A stretch of DNA of 64,000 nucleotides from Deltaproteobacteria bacterium (GTDB lineage: Bacteria; Myxococcota_A; Polyangia; Nannocystales; Nannocystaceae), in NCBI GenBank assembly GCA_003696955.1, contig RFGU01000023.1:1-64000 (forward strand). The letters are read 5' to 3'. Numbering within the stretch: the stretch's first letter is position 1; the number at the start of each line of letters is the position of its first letter. Both the position numbers and the translations under genes were made by a program. Of the stretch, positions 14,124-22,093 are shown in pieces. The notes below the pieces were generated by a model that saw only the letters and a list, made by a program, of their open reading frames with translations, was not told the DNA's origin and made no database searches.

Positions 14124-16943
14124 TCAACCTCCGTCCGGCCCCACCCCGTCGTCGTCCCATGCGTCGTCGAGGGCCTCGACGACGACGCCCCCCTGGGCAT
14201 GGGCCGCAGGCGCGCTGCCCGGCGTGCTCGGCAGGCTGGAGCGGTCGGCCACGATCGTCTCGGGGACGCCGCTCTCCGCGGGGGCCTTGGGTCCGCGCAT
14301 CGAACGGTCGAGATCGGCGAACACCTCCTCGACCCGGGGGTGCTCGCCCGAATCGAGCGGAAACCCCTCCGGACCGATCCCGGCCCGGGCGAGCTTGGCG
14401 CGCTCGCTGCCGAGCAGGCGCTCCTGCTCCACGATCCGGGCCTGGGCCGCGGCGAGCATGGCCCGGTTGAGCTGCAACTCCTCCCGCGCCTCGTCGAGTT
14501 GTTCCTTGGTCTGTTCGAGCTGGGCGAGGCTCGCGGCGAGCCGGGCCGCGTGACGGTCGGCAGCATCCGACATCTCCCAGATCCGTTGTTCCGCAGCCTC
14601 GAGGCGGGCGAGCATCTGCTCCTGCTCGGCCAACCGGTACCGCAGCTCCCGGTCCACCCGCGGGGGAAGATCGCCGGAGATGGCCTCTGCCTCGATGCCG
14701 CGGGCGACCGCGGCCTGCAAGGCCGCGACCGCGGCTTGGGCATCCGCCGGCCACGACGGGTCCACCGGCATCTTGGCGTACCGCGCCACGTCCCCGGGCA
14801 GATTCGCCTGGGCCTCCGGACCGGTGAACGACCGGGCCGCGCCTTGCTCGAGGTGGGCGACCTTTCGCTCGAGGGCAGCGCGCTCGACGGCCGCGGACTC
14901 GAGGCGTCCTTGCAGGGCATCGCGCTCGGCCTCGGCCGCCGCCAGCGCCCGACGAAGACCGGCAAGTTCGTCCTCGGCGGTCTTGGCCCGGGCCTCGGCC
15001 GAGGTCCGCTCGGCCTTGGCGACCTCGAGGGCCTCCTTGAGCTGCGCGACGAGAGCCGTCTTGGCCGAAAGCTCCCGCTCGAGCTCCTCGGCGCGCGCGG
15101 CCGCGGCGCGGCCCCGTGCTTCGACCGAGGCCAACCGGTCGAGCAGCTCGGCGCGCTCGGCCCGCAGGCGGGTGAGGGCTTCGGATCGCTCCCGCAGCGT
15201 CCGTTCGAGCTCGCCGAGCTGGGCGCGCAACGGTTGGGCCTCCCCTTCGCCCGCCGCAGGCGGCGGCGTCTTTGCGAGCGCTTCCTCGCGCGCCCGCAAC
15301 GTAGCCGCAAGTTCCGCGCGAGCGACCTCGGCCTTGCGCAACTCGGCCGAAAGCTGCGCGACTTCCTGGCTGCGTTCGGCTTCCGCGCGTTCGGTCCACG
15401 CGACCCGTTCCTTGAGCGCCTCGAGTTGGGCGACCAGGCGGGCGGCCTCGAGCTGCCCGCGTTGGGCATCGTCCCGTGCGGCCCACAAGCGCTCCTCGAG
15501 GTTGGCGATCTCCCGGTTGCGACGGGCCAGCTCCTCGCGCAGCCGATCCCGGTCGTGGGCGATCTCCGCCAGGAGCCTGCCGTGCTCGCCTCCGCTCGCC
15601 TCGGCGTCACGGGCCGCCACGCGCTCGCGGCGATCGTCGGCCAACCGCTCACGCAGGGCGGCCACCTCGCCTTGGGCCCGGGACGCTTCCTCGATCTTCG
15701 CCGCCAGCATTTCGGCCTGCTCGGCCAGGCGCCGCCGCAACAGCTCGACCTCCGCCTCGGCACGCTCGGCCAGCTGGCGGGTCCCCTCCCGTTCGGCCAC
15801 GGCCACGTCGAGCTGGCGGCGCAACTCGTCCCGCTCGGCGACGGCACGCCGCGCTTCGACATCGGTGGCCTCGAGGGCACGACGGACCTCGGCAAGCTCC
15901 CTGGTCTTCGCGTCGAGCGCTTCGGAAAGACGACTCACCGCGCGCTCGTGCTCGGCGACGCTTCGTCGAGCGACCGCCACATCGGTCCGTGCGCGCTCGA
16001 GGGCGTCCTGCTTGCGGGCGAGTTCTTCGGAAAGGCGCGCCCGTTCATCGGTAAGCTCGCGAAGGCGCCCTTCGAGTTCCTCGAGGCGACGCTCGAGGCC
16101 CTTCCCCTCCTCCTCCCGTTCGGCGAGGGCGCGTTCGAGACGTGCGATGGTCTGCTCCGCAGCTTCGGCCCGCGTGCGGGCCCGGCCGAGATCGAACTCC
16201 ACGGTCGCGAGGCGCGCGCGAACCTCGGCCGCGGCGTTACGCTCGGCCTCGAGGGCCGCGGTGGCCTCGGTGAGGGCCGCAGCGAGGGAGGCACCGTCCG
16301 CCGCCCCGGACGGGGCGGCACGGGGGGGCACGGGCACGAGGATGCACTGCAACGAGACGTGGGCCGGCAGCTCCTCGGGCGCGGCCACGGCCACGTAGTG
16401 TTCGGGCTCGGGGTCCTCGGCGAGCAAGGACTCCACCAGGTCCAGCTCGGGCGCGGCCTCGTCGGCGTCGAGCACCGGGGTCACGCTGTAGCCCTCCCAC
16501 GGAACCTGGGCGAGCAGCGCGACGTCCCCGAAGGCCGCCGAAAGCTCGGATTCGAACGACCAGAAGTCCACGCGGTCGCCGTGGGCCCTGATGCGCATCA
16601 CCAGCACGCCGTCGGCCGCGAGCAGCCGCCGCAGCCACCGCAGTGCCCGCTTGCGTTCCACCGGGGGCTGCTCTCCGAACCCGTCCAGCCAGACCACCAC
16701 GTCGAACATGGCCTGTGCCGTCTGGGCATCCTGTTCCGTCCACCACTCGACCCGGGATGCCTCGCCTCGATCGTTCGACGGCCCAGCGGCGACCGCGACG
16801 ACGCGCGCAGCCCCCGCCGCGACCAGCCCGGGGGCTCCTTCGGCGGCCGACGCGCCCAGGACGAGAACCCGACGGCCCCGGACCCAGGCTTCGATGGCCG
16901 CATATGCTGCGAGGACGTCCACGTAGACGACGCGCCGGATCAT
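14124..16943 (-). CDS. Long coiled-coil protein with an N-terminal methyltransferase-like domain, 939 aa
   Basis: Not a known named protein. Residues 1 to about 195 look like a Rossmann methyltransferase fold (RVLVLGASAAEGAPGLVAAG as the SAM loop, then FDVVVWLDGF and LRRLLAADGVLVMRIRA as strand 4 and 5 regions). The glycine loop is imperfect, so it may be a non-catalytic binding domain. From about 220 to 620 the chain is almost unbroken heptad-rich coiled coil (many Glu/Arg/Ala/Leu). A shorter coiled coil follows at about 740-880, then a Pro/Asp tail. No signal peptide or membrane segment is seen, so a cytoplasmic filament or scaffold is likely. Such head-plus-coil proteins in this phylum include polarity and motility factors, but no specific match is claimed. 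Confidence 0.75.
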   Translation of the reverse strand: MIRRVVYVDVLAAYAAIEAWVRGRRVLVLGASAAEGAPGLVAAGAARVVAVAAGPSNDRGEASRVEWWTEQDAQTAQAMFDVVVWLDGFGEQPPVERKRALRWLRRLLAADGVLVMRIRAHGDRVDFWSFESELSAAFGDVALLAQVPWEGYSVTPVLDADEAAPELDLVESLLAEDPEPEHYVAVAAPEELPAHVSLQCILVPVPPRAAPSGAADGASLAAALTEATAALEAERNAAAEVRARLATVEFDLGRARTRAEAAEQTIARLERALAEREEEGKGLERRLEELEGRLRELTDERARLSEELARKQDALERARTDVAVARRSVAEHERAVSRLSEALDAKTRELAEVRRALEATDVEARRAVAERDELRRQLDVAVAEREGTRQLAERAEAEVELLRRRLAEQAEMLAAKIEEASRAQGEVAALRERLADDRRERVAARDAEASGGEHGRLLAEIAHDRDRLREELARRNREIANLEERLWAARDDAQRGQLEAARLVAQLEALKERVAWTERAEAERSQEVAQLSAELRKAEVARAELAATLRAREEALAKTPPPAAGEGEAQPLRAQLGELERTLRERSEALTRLRAERAELLDRLASVEARGRAAAARAEELERELSAKTALVAQLKEALEVAKAERTSAEARAKTAEDELAGLRRALAAAEAERDALQGRLESAAVERAALERKVAHLEQGAARSFTGPEAQANLPGDVARYAKMPVDPSWPADAQAAVAALQAAVARGIEAEAISGDLPPRVDRELRYRLAEQEQMLARLEAAEQRIWEMSDAADRHAARLAASLAQLEQTKEQLDEAREELQLNRAMLAAAQARIVEQERLLGSERAKLARAGIGPEGFPLDSGEHPRVEEVFADLDRSMRGPKAPAESGVPETIVADRSSLPSTPGSAPAAHAQGGVVVEALDDAWDDDGVGPDGG

Positions 16944-17036
16944 AACCCACGGATCGGGATGCCCAAGAACGTGCCGCGGGAACCCCTGCGCGGCGGACGC
17001 ACGCGGAACGGACTGCTATCTTGGATCCGGTCCGCC

Positions 17037-17453
17037 ATGCCCCGCGTCGTCAAGTACAAGCGTCCGAGCAAGATCAACGTCGTGACGGTAACCTTGGCCC
17101 TCTTGTTGGCGCTCGGGGTCTACATGGGCACCCAGTACCTGCCGCTGTACATCCTCCGGGCCGAGGCCTACCGCGTACTCGAGGAGACGGGATCCCACTT
17201 CGCGGCGCGGTTCGCCCGTTACACCTCGTCCCCGGAGCACATGGACAGCCTGCGCAAGCGGATGACCAACGAGCTTCGCATGGTGGGGGTGGACGACCCG
17301 GACGCCGAGGTGTGGATCGAGGCGGAGGGCCGTGAGGCGAGGCTCGGGGTGATCTACTCCAAGTGGATCACCTGGCCCTTCGACATCCTGCCCAAGCAGG
17401 AGCGCGTCTACGAACTCGAGCACGTCGTGCCCCTGCCGCGCGAGGTACGTTGA
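17037..17453 (+). CDS. Small single-pass membrane protein, 138 aa
   Basis: Unrecognised but plausible gene. ATG 17037 begins a basic stretch (PRVVKYKRPSKINVV), then one membrane helix (VTLALLLALGVYMGTQYLPLYIL), then about 100 residues outside the membrane that are charged and end in LEHVVPLPREVR. A 'TATCTT' -10-like element lies 15 bp upstream but has no good -35. It is divergent from the coiled-coil gene (94 bp gap), so the two may share a control region. Frame and length are supported by the contrast between its ordered hydrophobicity and the shadow frames around it. Confidence 0.68.
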   Translation: MPRVVKYKRPSKINVVTVTLALLLALGVYMGTQYLPLYILRAEAYRVLEETGSHFAARFARYTSSPEHMDSLRKRMTNELRMVGVDDPDAEVWIEAEGREARLGVIYSKWITWPFDILPKQERVYELEHVVPLPREVR

Positions 17454-17587
17454 GCCGTCGGCCGGCCGGACCGAAGGCCCATCCGGCCTGATCCGGGCCG
17501 CCGTCGAGGGATCGCCGTCCCCGATGGGACCCGGAGATCCCCGCGGGGCTTGTCAAGCCGGCCCGCCGAAACGTCGATGCGCTCGAC

Positions 17588-19735
17588 GTGGCGCTCGACG
17601 GAATCGCGCCGCCGTCCCGTGCGGCCCCGATGATCCTCGCAGCCTCCCTGGTGGGCGCCGGCCTTTGTGCGTGGGCCGCCCAGGACGCCATCGTGCGCCA
17701 CGAACGACGAACCCTCGAGCGAGCCCAAGCGGCGGCCCTCGGGTTGCTCGCCGAGGAAGCCGCCCGCGCGCTGGCCACGAACGATGCCCCCCCCGCGTCG
17801 GCCGCCACGCCAGGTCAAGGCGTGCCGGTCGATGCCACCGACGCGAAAGAACGTGGGAGCACGCCGCCGAAGCGACGGAAGAAGGTGATCCGGGGCAAGC
17901 GACCGCGCTCCCGTTCCCGCCCCCGACGCAACGGCCCACCGGCGCACCCGCCGGTCGCCGAGGACGCGCCGGCGTCGCCACGCCCCGCGCCGCGCCCAAG
18001 CATCCATGATCGGATCCAGTCGTTCCTGGCGGATCATCCTACGGCCGACGGTATCCGCGTGCGCGCCGCCGACGGGGCGCTTGCCTTCGCCGGCACCTTC
18101 CCCGAGTCCGCCTACCGCCGGGAAGTCGGCGCCGTGGAGGTCGTGGCACGAGACCCCGCGGGTTTCGGTCCCCACCAGTCCACCGTCACCGTGGACGAAC
18201 GATTCGCCGCTGCCTCGTTCGCCTCGGTCGCGTTGATGGGGATCGTAGGTCTACGCCTTCGACGGCGGCTCGTTCGCCTGTCGGAGGTGGCCCACGGTGT
18301 CGCGGCAGGGCGCTTCGACGACCTGCCGGCTTTGTCCGGGCGCGACGAGTTTCGGTGGATCGCCGACACGTTGCGAGACACCGCCGACCTCGTGCGCGAA
18401 CAGATCGAGCGGGTCCACGGGCGCAACGCCCACCTGGTACGCGACCTGGCCCTGCAAGGGGACCACCTGGCGCGGCTGTCCCGGTGTGCCGCGCTGCTCG
18501 TCTCCCCCGTCACCGGGGAGGATGGACTCGACGCGGCGTTCGGGGCCCTCGCCGAGGACACGGACGCAGCCATCGCCGTGCTCTTCGAGCTGACCGAGGA
18601 CGGCGCCTTGCGCCCACGCAGCGCCGTGGGCATCGCTCCCGAAGCGGCCGAGCCCAGCGGCGACGCATGGACGGACACCTTGCGGACCGCAGCCGACGCC
18701 GAAACACCCACGGTCCTCGGCGGATGGGACGACACGCACCCGTGGATGGTCGCCGCCGGCCGCGCCGTGCCCCTCGACGGCGTGGTGGCCGTACCGCTGC
18801 GCCACCGCGGCACCCTCGAAGGGCTCGTGGTGCTCGCGACACGTCATCCGCTTCCCCGACGCGAACTCGACTTCCTGGCCGACGTGGCGCGCCCCTTTGC
18901 CATCGCCATGGCGAACCGGCGGGCCTACCGTGCCCAGCGCAGCCTGGCCTGTACCCTGGCCGAACGCAACGACGAGCTCTTGCGGCAGCGGGACGAACTC
19001 CGCGCCCTCGACCGGCTGCGCAAACAGTTCGTCGCCAACATCTCGCACGAACTGCGAACGCCCCTCGGTGCAGTCATCGGTTACGCAGAACTTCTTCTCG
19101 ACGAGCTGTACGGCCCCATCCAACCGGATCAACGCGAACCCCTCGAGGGCATTCTCGAGACGGCGACGCATTTGCTGGGGCTGGTGAACCAAGTCCTCGA
19201 TCTGTCGAAGGCCGAACACGAGGTGACCCCCCAGCCGCGCGCCTGCGATCTGCGGGAGATCGCCGACGAAGCGGTGCGCATGTGCGCCCACCTCACCAAG
19301 CAACGGCCCTACGACATCGAAGTATCGGGCGACGACAGCGTGCCCCTGGTGACCGATCCCGAGTACGTACGGCAGGTGCTCGTCAACCTCATCGGCAACG
19401 CCGTCAAGTTCACGACCGAAGGACACGTTCGGGTCGTGGTCCGTGCAACTCCCGAGGGCGGCGGCCGTGTCGACGTGATCGACACGGGTACCGGCATCGC
19501 GGCGGAACACCTCGAACTCGTATTCGAAGCCTTCCGCCAGGTCGATGGCAGCAGCACGCGCGCCGCCGACGGCGCTGGCCTTGGCCTGGCCATCAGCCGG
19601 CGCATCGCGCGTCGGCTCGGCGGTGAGCTGAAGGTGGAGAGCGCCCTCGGCCAAGGAAGCACGTTTTCCATCCACCTTCCCGCGGCGACGCCCGCCCACG
19701 AATCCGAACTCGAACTCGCCCAGGAGGCCGCCTAG
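17588..19735 (+). CDS. Membrane sensor histidine kinase (HAMP-GAF-HisKA-HATPase), 715 aa
   Basis: Two-component sensor. TM1 is about 15-33 and TM2 about 206-222, enclosing a predicted periplasmic part of some 170 residues. HAMP follows (LRRRLVRLSEVAHGVAAGRF, 223-275), a GAF-like domain about 290-445, then HisKA with ISHELRTPLGAVIGYAELL (phospho-acceptor H487), and the ATPase domain with NLIGNAVKF (N box), DTGTGI (G1) and GAGLGLAISRRI (G2). All catalytic boxes look intact. Odd feature: residues 95-116 are an extremely basic KRRKK...RPRSRSRPRR segment in the supposed periplasmic loop. GTG 17588 is the start used; ATG 17630 would place the start right at TM1. The receiver gene follows after 3 bp, so they are a coupled pair. 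Confidence 0.88.
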   Translation: MALDGIAPPSRAAPMILAASLVGAGLCAWAAQDAIVRHERRTLERAQAAALGLLAEEAARALATNDAPPASAATPGQGVPVDATDAKERGSTPPKRRKKVIRGKRPRSRSRPRRNGPPAHPPVAEDAPASPRPAPRPSIHDRIQSFLADHPTADGIRVRAADGALAFAGTFPESAYRREVGAVEVVARDPAGFGPHQSTVTVDERFAAASFASVALMGIVGLRLRRRLVRLSEVAHGVAAGRFDDLPALSGRDEFRWIADTLRDTADLVREQIERVHGRNAHLVRDLALQGDHLARLSRCAALLVSPVTGEDGLDAAFGALAEDTDAAIAVLFELTEDGALRPRSAVGIAPEAAEPSGDAWTDTLRTAADAETPTVLGGWDDTHPWMVAAGRAVPLDGVVAVPLRHRGTLEGLVVLATRHPLPRRELDFLADVARPFAIAMANRRAYRAQRSLACTLAERNDELLRQRDELRALDRLRKQFVANISHELRTPLGAVIGYAELLLDELYGPIQPDQREPLEGILETATHLLGLVNQVLDLSKAEHEVTPQPRACDLREIADEAVRMCAHLTKQRPYDIEVSGDDSVPLVTDPEYVRQVLVNLIGNAVKFTTEGHVRVVVRATPEGGGRVDVIDTGTGIAAEHLELVFEAFRQVDGSSTRAADGAGLGLAISRRIARRLGGELKVESALGQGSTFSIHLPAATPAHESELELAQEAA

Positions 19736-19738
19736 GTC

Positions 19739-20125
19739 ATGGCACACATCGCCCTCGTCGAAGACAATCCCCACAATCAGGCGATCTTCCGCGCCGTCCT
19801 CGAACGCCGCGGGCACCACGTGGTCCTGCTCCCCGACGGGGCCGCCGCGCTCGCCTATCTCGCAGAGCACGTACCGGATCTGCTGCTCCTCGACCTGTCG
19901 ATCCCCAAGGTGGACGGTTGGACCGTTGCGCGCCGGATTCGAGCCAGCGACGACGCACGACTGCGGGACGTCCCCATCGTCGCTTTGACCGCCCACGCCA
20001 TGAAGGGAGATCGCAACCGGGCCATCGAGGCGGGCTGCGACCGTTACGTGCCCAAACCGGTGTCGCCACGGGTCCTCGACCGCGTCGTCACGGAGGTCCT
20101 CGAAGGCGACGTCCGCGCCGCCTGA
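19739..20125 (+). CDS. Single-domain response regulator (CheY/DivK-like), 128 aa
   Basis: Stand-alone receiver. It has the acidic pair in VEDNPHNQAIF, the phosphorylated Asp in LLLLDLSIPKVDGW, the Thr in VALTAHAMKGD and the Lys in RYVPKPVSP, so all canonical residues are present. The 'ALTAHAMKGD' phrase is common in DivK-type receivers fed by hybrid or GAF-linked kinases. There is no output domain. It starts 3 bp after the kinase stop, so it is the likely direct partner of the kinase at 17588-19735. Confidence 0.93.
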   Translation: MAHIALVEDNPHNQAIFRAVLERRGHHVVLLPDGAAALAYLAEHVPDLLLLDLSIPKVDGWTVARRIRASDDARLRDVPIVALTAHAMKGDRNRAIEAGCDRYVPKPVSPRVLDRVVTEVLEGDVRAA

Positions 20126-20282
20126 CGCGGCGAGTCGGCCCATCGTTCGAAGGCCCGGCCCGACGGCGCCGACCGGCGCCCGTCGTGGCCCGACGTCAAC
20201 GCCAGCAACCCCTGCAACCGCCGCTACGGGTCACCTCGGCTTCACGGCCCGCGCTTGCGGCAGCATTCCACCGTGGCCTACG

Positions 20283-21914
20283 ATGGTGCAGACGATGTCG
20301 GCGAAGCTGATCCTGCTCCGCGGCGAAGGACCGAGGGAATACGAACTCGGGGCGTTCAACACGCTCGGCCGCCACCCGGAGAACACCATTCAGATCGTCG
20401 ACCGCATCGTCTCCAAGGAGCATTGCCGGATCACCCGGGGCCCCGACGGCCGCTACGTGTTGCGGGACGTCGGATCCCTTAACGGGACCTACGTCAATGG
20501 CACCCGTGTGGGCGAACACGTGCTCCAGAACGGCGATCAGATCTCCCTCGGCAACACGGTGCTCCATTTCGTCGAACAGCCGGCGGTCACCCAGACCCTG
20601 TCCCGCAAGGTGACGATGATGCCGGGGCAGGTCCAAAGCCAGGTTCGCAGCCGCGTCGACGCTGCGCGCAGGTTCCTTCCGGCGGCCGAGATCCACGACG
20701 TGGACCTGCTCCGCGCCGACTACGAGAAGCTGCGGATCGCCCACGAGCTTTCGCAGAAGCTGTCCCTCGAGGGCGACCTCGACAACCTCCTGCAGAAGAT
20801 CGTCGACGAGACGTTCGCGCTCATCCGGGCCGACCGAGCCGTCATCCTCCTCTACGACCCCAAGGCGGACGAGTTGGTTCCTCGCTACGTGCGACAGAAA
20901 CGGGACGAGGACGAGATCCACCTTTCTCGCAGTATCCTCGAGGAGGTCAAGTCCAAGAAGCAGGCCGTATTGAGCTCCGACGCCATGGTGGACGAACGGT
21001 TCAAGGCGTCGAAGAGCATCATCATGCAGGGCATACGCTCCACGATGTGCGTGCCGCTCCTGCACGACGGCCAACTCCTCGGTGCCATGCACATGGATTC
21101 GACGCTCGCGACCGGTGCGTTCACCGAAAAGGATCTGCAGCTCTTTCAGGGCATCGCCACCCAGGCGGCCGTCGCGATCCAGAACCAACGGCTGGCCGAG
21201 AAAATCGAGCGTGAGGCGGCGACGCGTGCCCAATTCCAGCGACTGCTGTCCCCCAACCTGGTCGATCAGATCGTCCGCGGCGCCCTCAAGCTCGACCAGC
21301 AGGGGGCCGAGGTCGAAGTGACCATGCTCTTCGCCGACATTCGTGGTTTCACGGCCATGAGCGAGCGCCACACCCCGGCGGAGATGGTCCGCACCCTCAA
21401 CGACTACTTCGAGGTGATGGTCGACGTCCTGTTTCGGCACGGGGGTACGCTGGACAAGTACGTCGGCGACGAGATCATCGGCCTGTTCGGGGCCCCCGTC
21501 GCCCTCGCCGACGCCCCACTGCGCGCCGTACGATGCGCCCTCGACATGCTTCGCGCCCTCGAGGAGTTCAACCGTCTTCGAGCCGAACGCGCCCAAGAGC
21601 CCATTCGCATCGGCATCGGGGTCAACACGGGCCCGGTGATCGCGGGCGCCATCGGATCGTCACAGACCCTGCAGTACACGGTGATCGGCGACGCCGTCAA
21701 CGTCGCCGCGCGCCTGTGCAGCGTGGCCGGGCCGAGCGAGATCATCATCAGCGACACGACCAGGCAGGCGTGCGGCGCAGGACTGCGCGTCGAAGCGCGC
21801 GAGCCCGTTCAGCTCAAGGGAAAGAGCGCGCGCATGCCCATCTACCGGGTCCTCGGGCTCGAGGATCTTCCGGCCGACGCCCCACGGGTGACCCAGAACC
21901 TTCGGCCGACCTGA
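20283..21914 (+). CDS. FHA-GAF-class III adenylate cyclase, 543 aa
   Basis: Cytoplasmic signalling enzyme predicted to make cAMP. FHA phosphothreonine-binding domain about 10-98 (NTLGRHPENTIQI, SKEHCRI, SLNGTYVNG), GAF domain about 155-305, catalytic domain about 343-520. Metal ligands are D352 in FADIRGFT and D396 in KYVGDEIIG; K392 sits at the adenine-specifying position and T466 (YTVIGD) replaces the usual Asp, as in class IIIb cyclases; N473 and R477 (VNVAARL) are the transition-state pair. All residues for activity are present. Starts at ATG 20283 or ATG 20295; a weak TTGCGG-N18-TACGAT overlaps the first, which would favour the second. FHA control suggests Ser/Thr-kinase input (inference). 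Confidence 0.92.
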   Translation: MVQTMSAKLILLRGEGPREYELGAFNTLGRHPENTIQIVDRIVSKEHCRITRGPDGRYVLRDVGSLNGTYVNGTRVGEHVLQNGDQISLGNTVLHFVEQPAVTQTLSRKVTMMPGQVQSQVRSRVDAARRFLPAAEIHDVDLLRADYEKLRIAHELSQKLSLEGDLDNLLQKIVDETFALIRADRAVILLYDPKADELVPRYVRQKRDEDEIHLSRSILEEVKSKKQAVLSSDAMVDERFKASKSIIMQGIRSTMCVPLLHDGQLLGAMHMDSTLATGAFTEKDLQLFQGIATQAAVAIQNQRLAEKIEREAATRAQFQRLLSPNLVDQIVRGALKLDQQGAEVEVTMLFADIRGFTAMSERHTPAEMVRTLNDYFEVMVDVLFRHGGTLDKYVGDEIIGLFGAPVALADAPLRAVRCALDMLRALEEFNRLRAERAQEPIRIGIGVNTGPVIAGAIGSSQTLQYTVIGDAVNVAARLCSVAGPSEIIISDTTRQACGAGLRVEAREPVQLKGKSARMPIYRVLGLEDLPADAPRVTQNLRPT

Positions 21915-22093
21915 CGTCACCCGGCCTGGACCTTGCCGGTGCGGCACGGGGCCGTCGACGCCCCCTCCCGCCGGCCACCGGCACGTCCGCCAGAACCGAA
22001 CGACGGAGCGTTCCCCGGCTTCCCCGCCTGGCGTAGCCCCCTCCACCTTCTGCCGACGGCGAAAGGGGCCATGTCTTCGGACCGTCGTCTTCG

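Noticed and set aside
13943-14470. An open frame with a basic protein running across the tRNA
   Set aside because: It is the antisense of tRNA-Leu and the coiled-coil gene, with no coding character of its own.
14199-17036. Long forward frame upstream of the small membrane protein at 17037
   Set aside because: It is antisense to the 939-residue coiled-coil gene; only the part from ATG 17037 has independent support.
18251-20143. A 630-residue minus-strand frame opposite the histidine kinase and receiver genes
   Set aside because: The forward genes carry all kinase and receiver motifs; the reverse product has none.
20255-20284. TTGCGG-N18-TACGAT as promoter of the cyclase
   Set aside because: The -35 is a poor match and it would overlap the first ATG; kept only as a hint for the second ATG at 20295.
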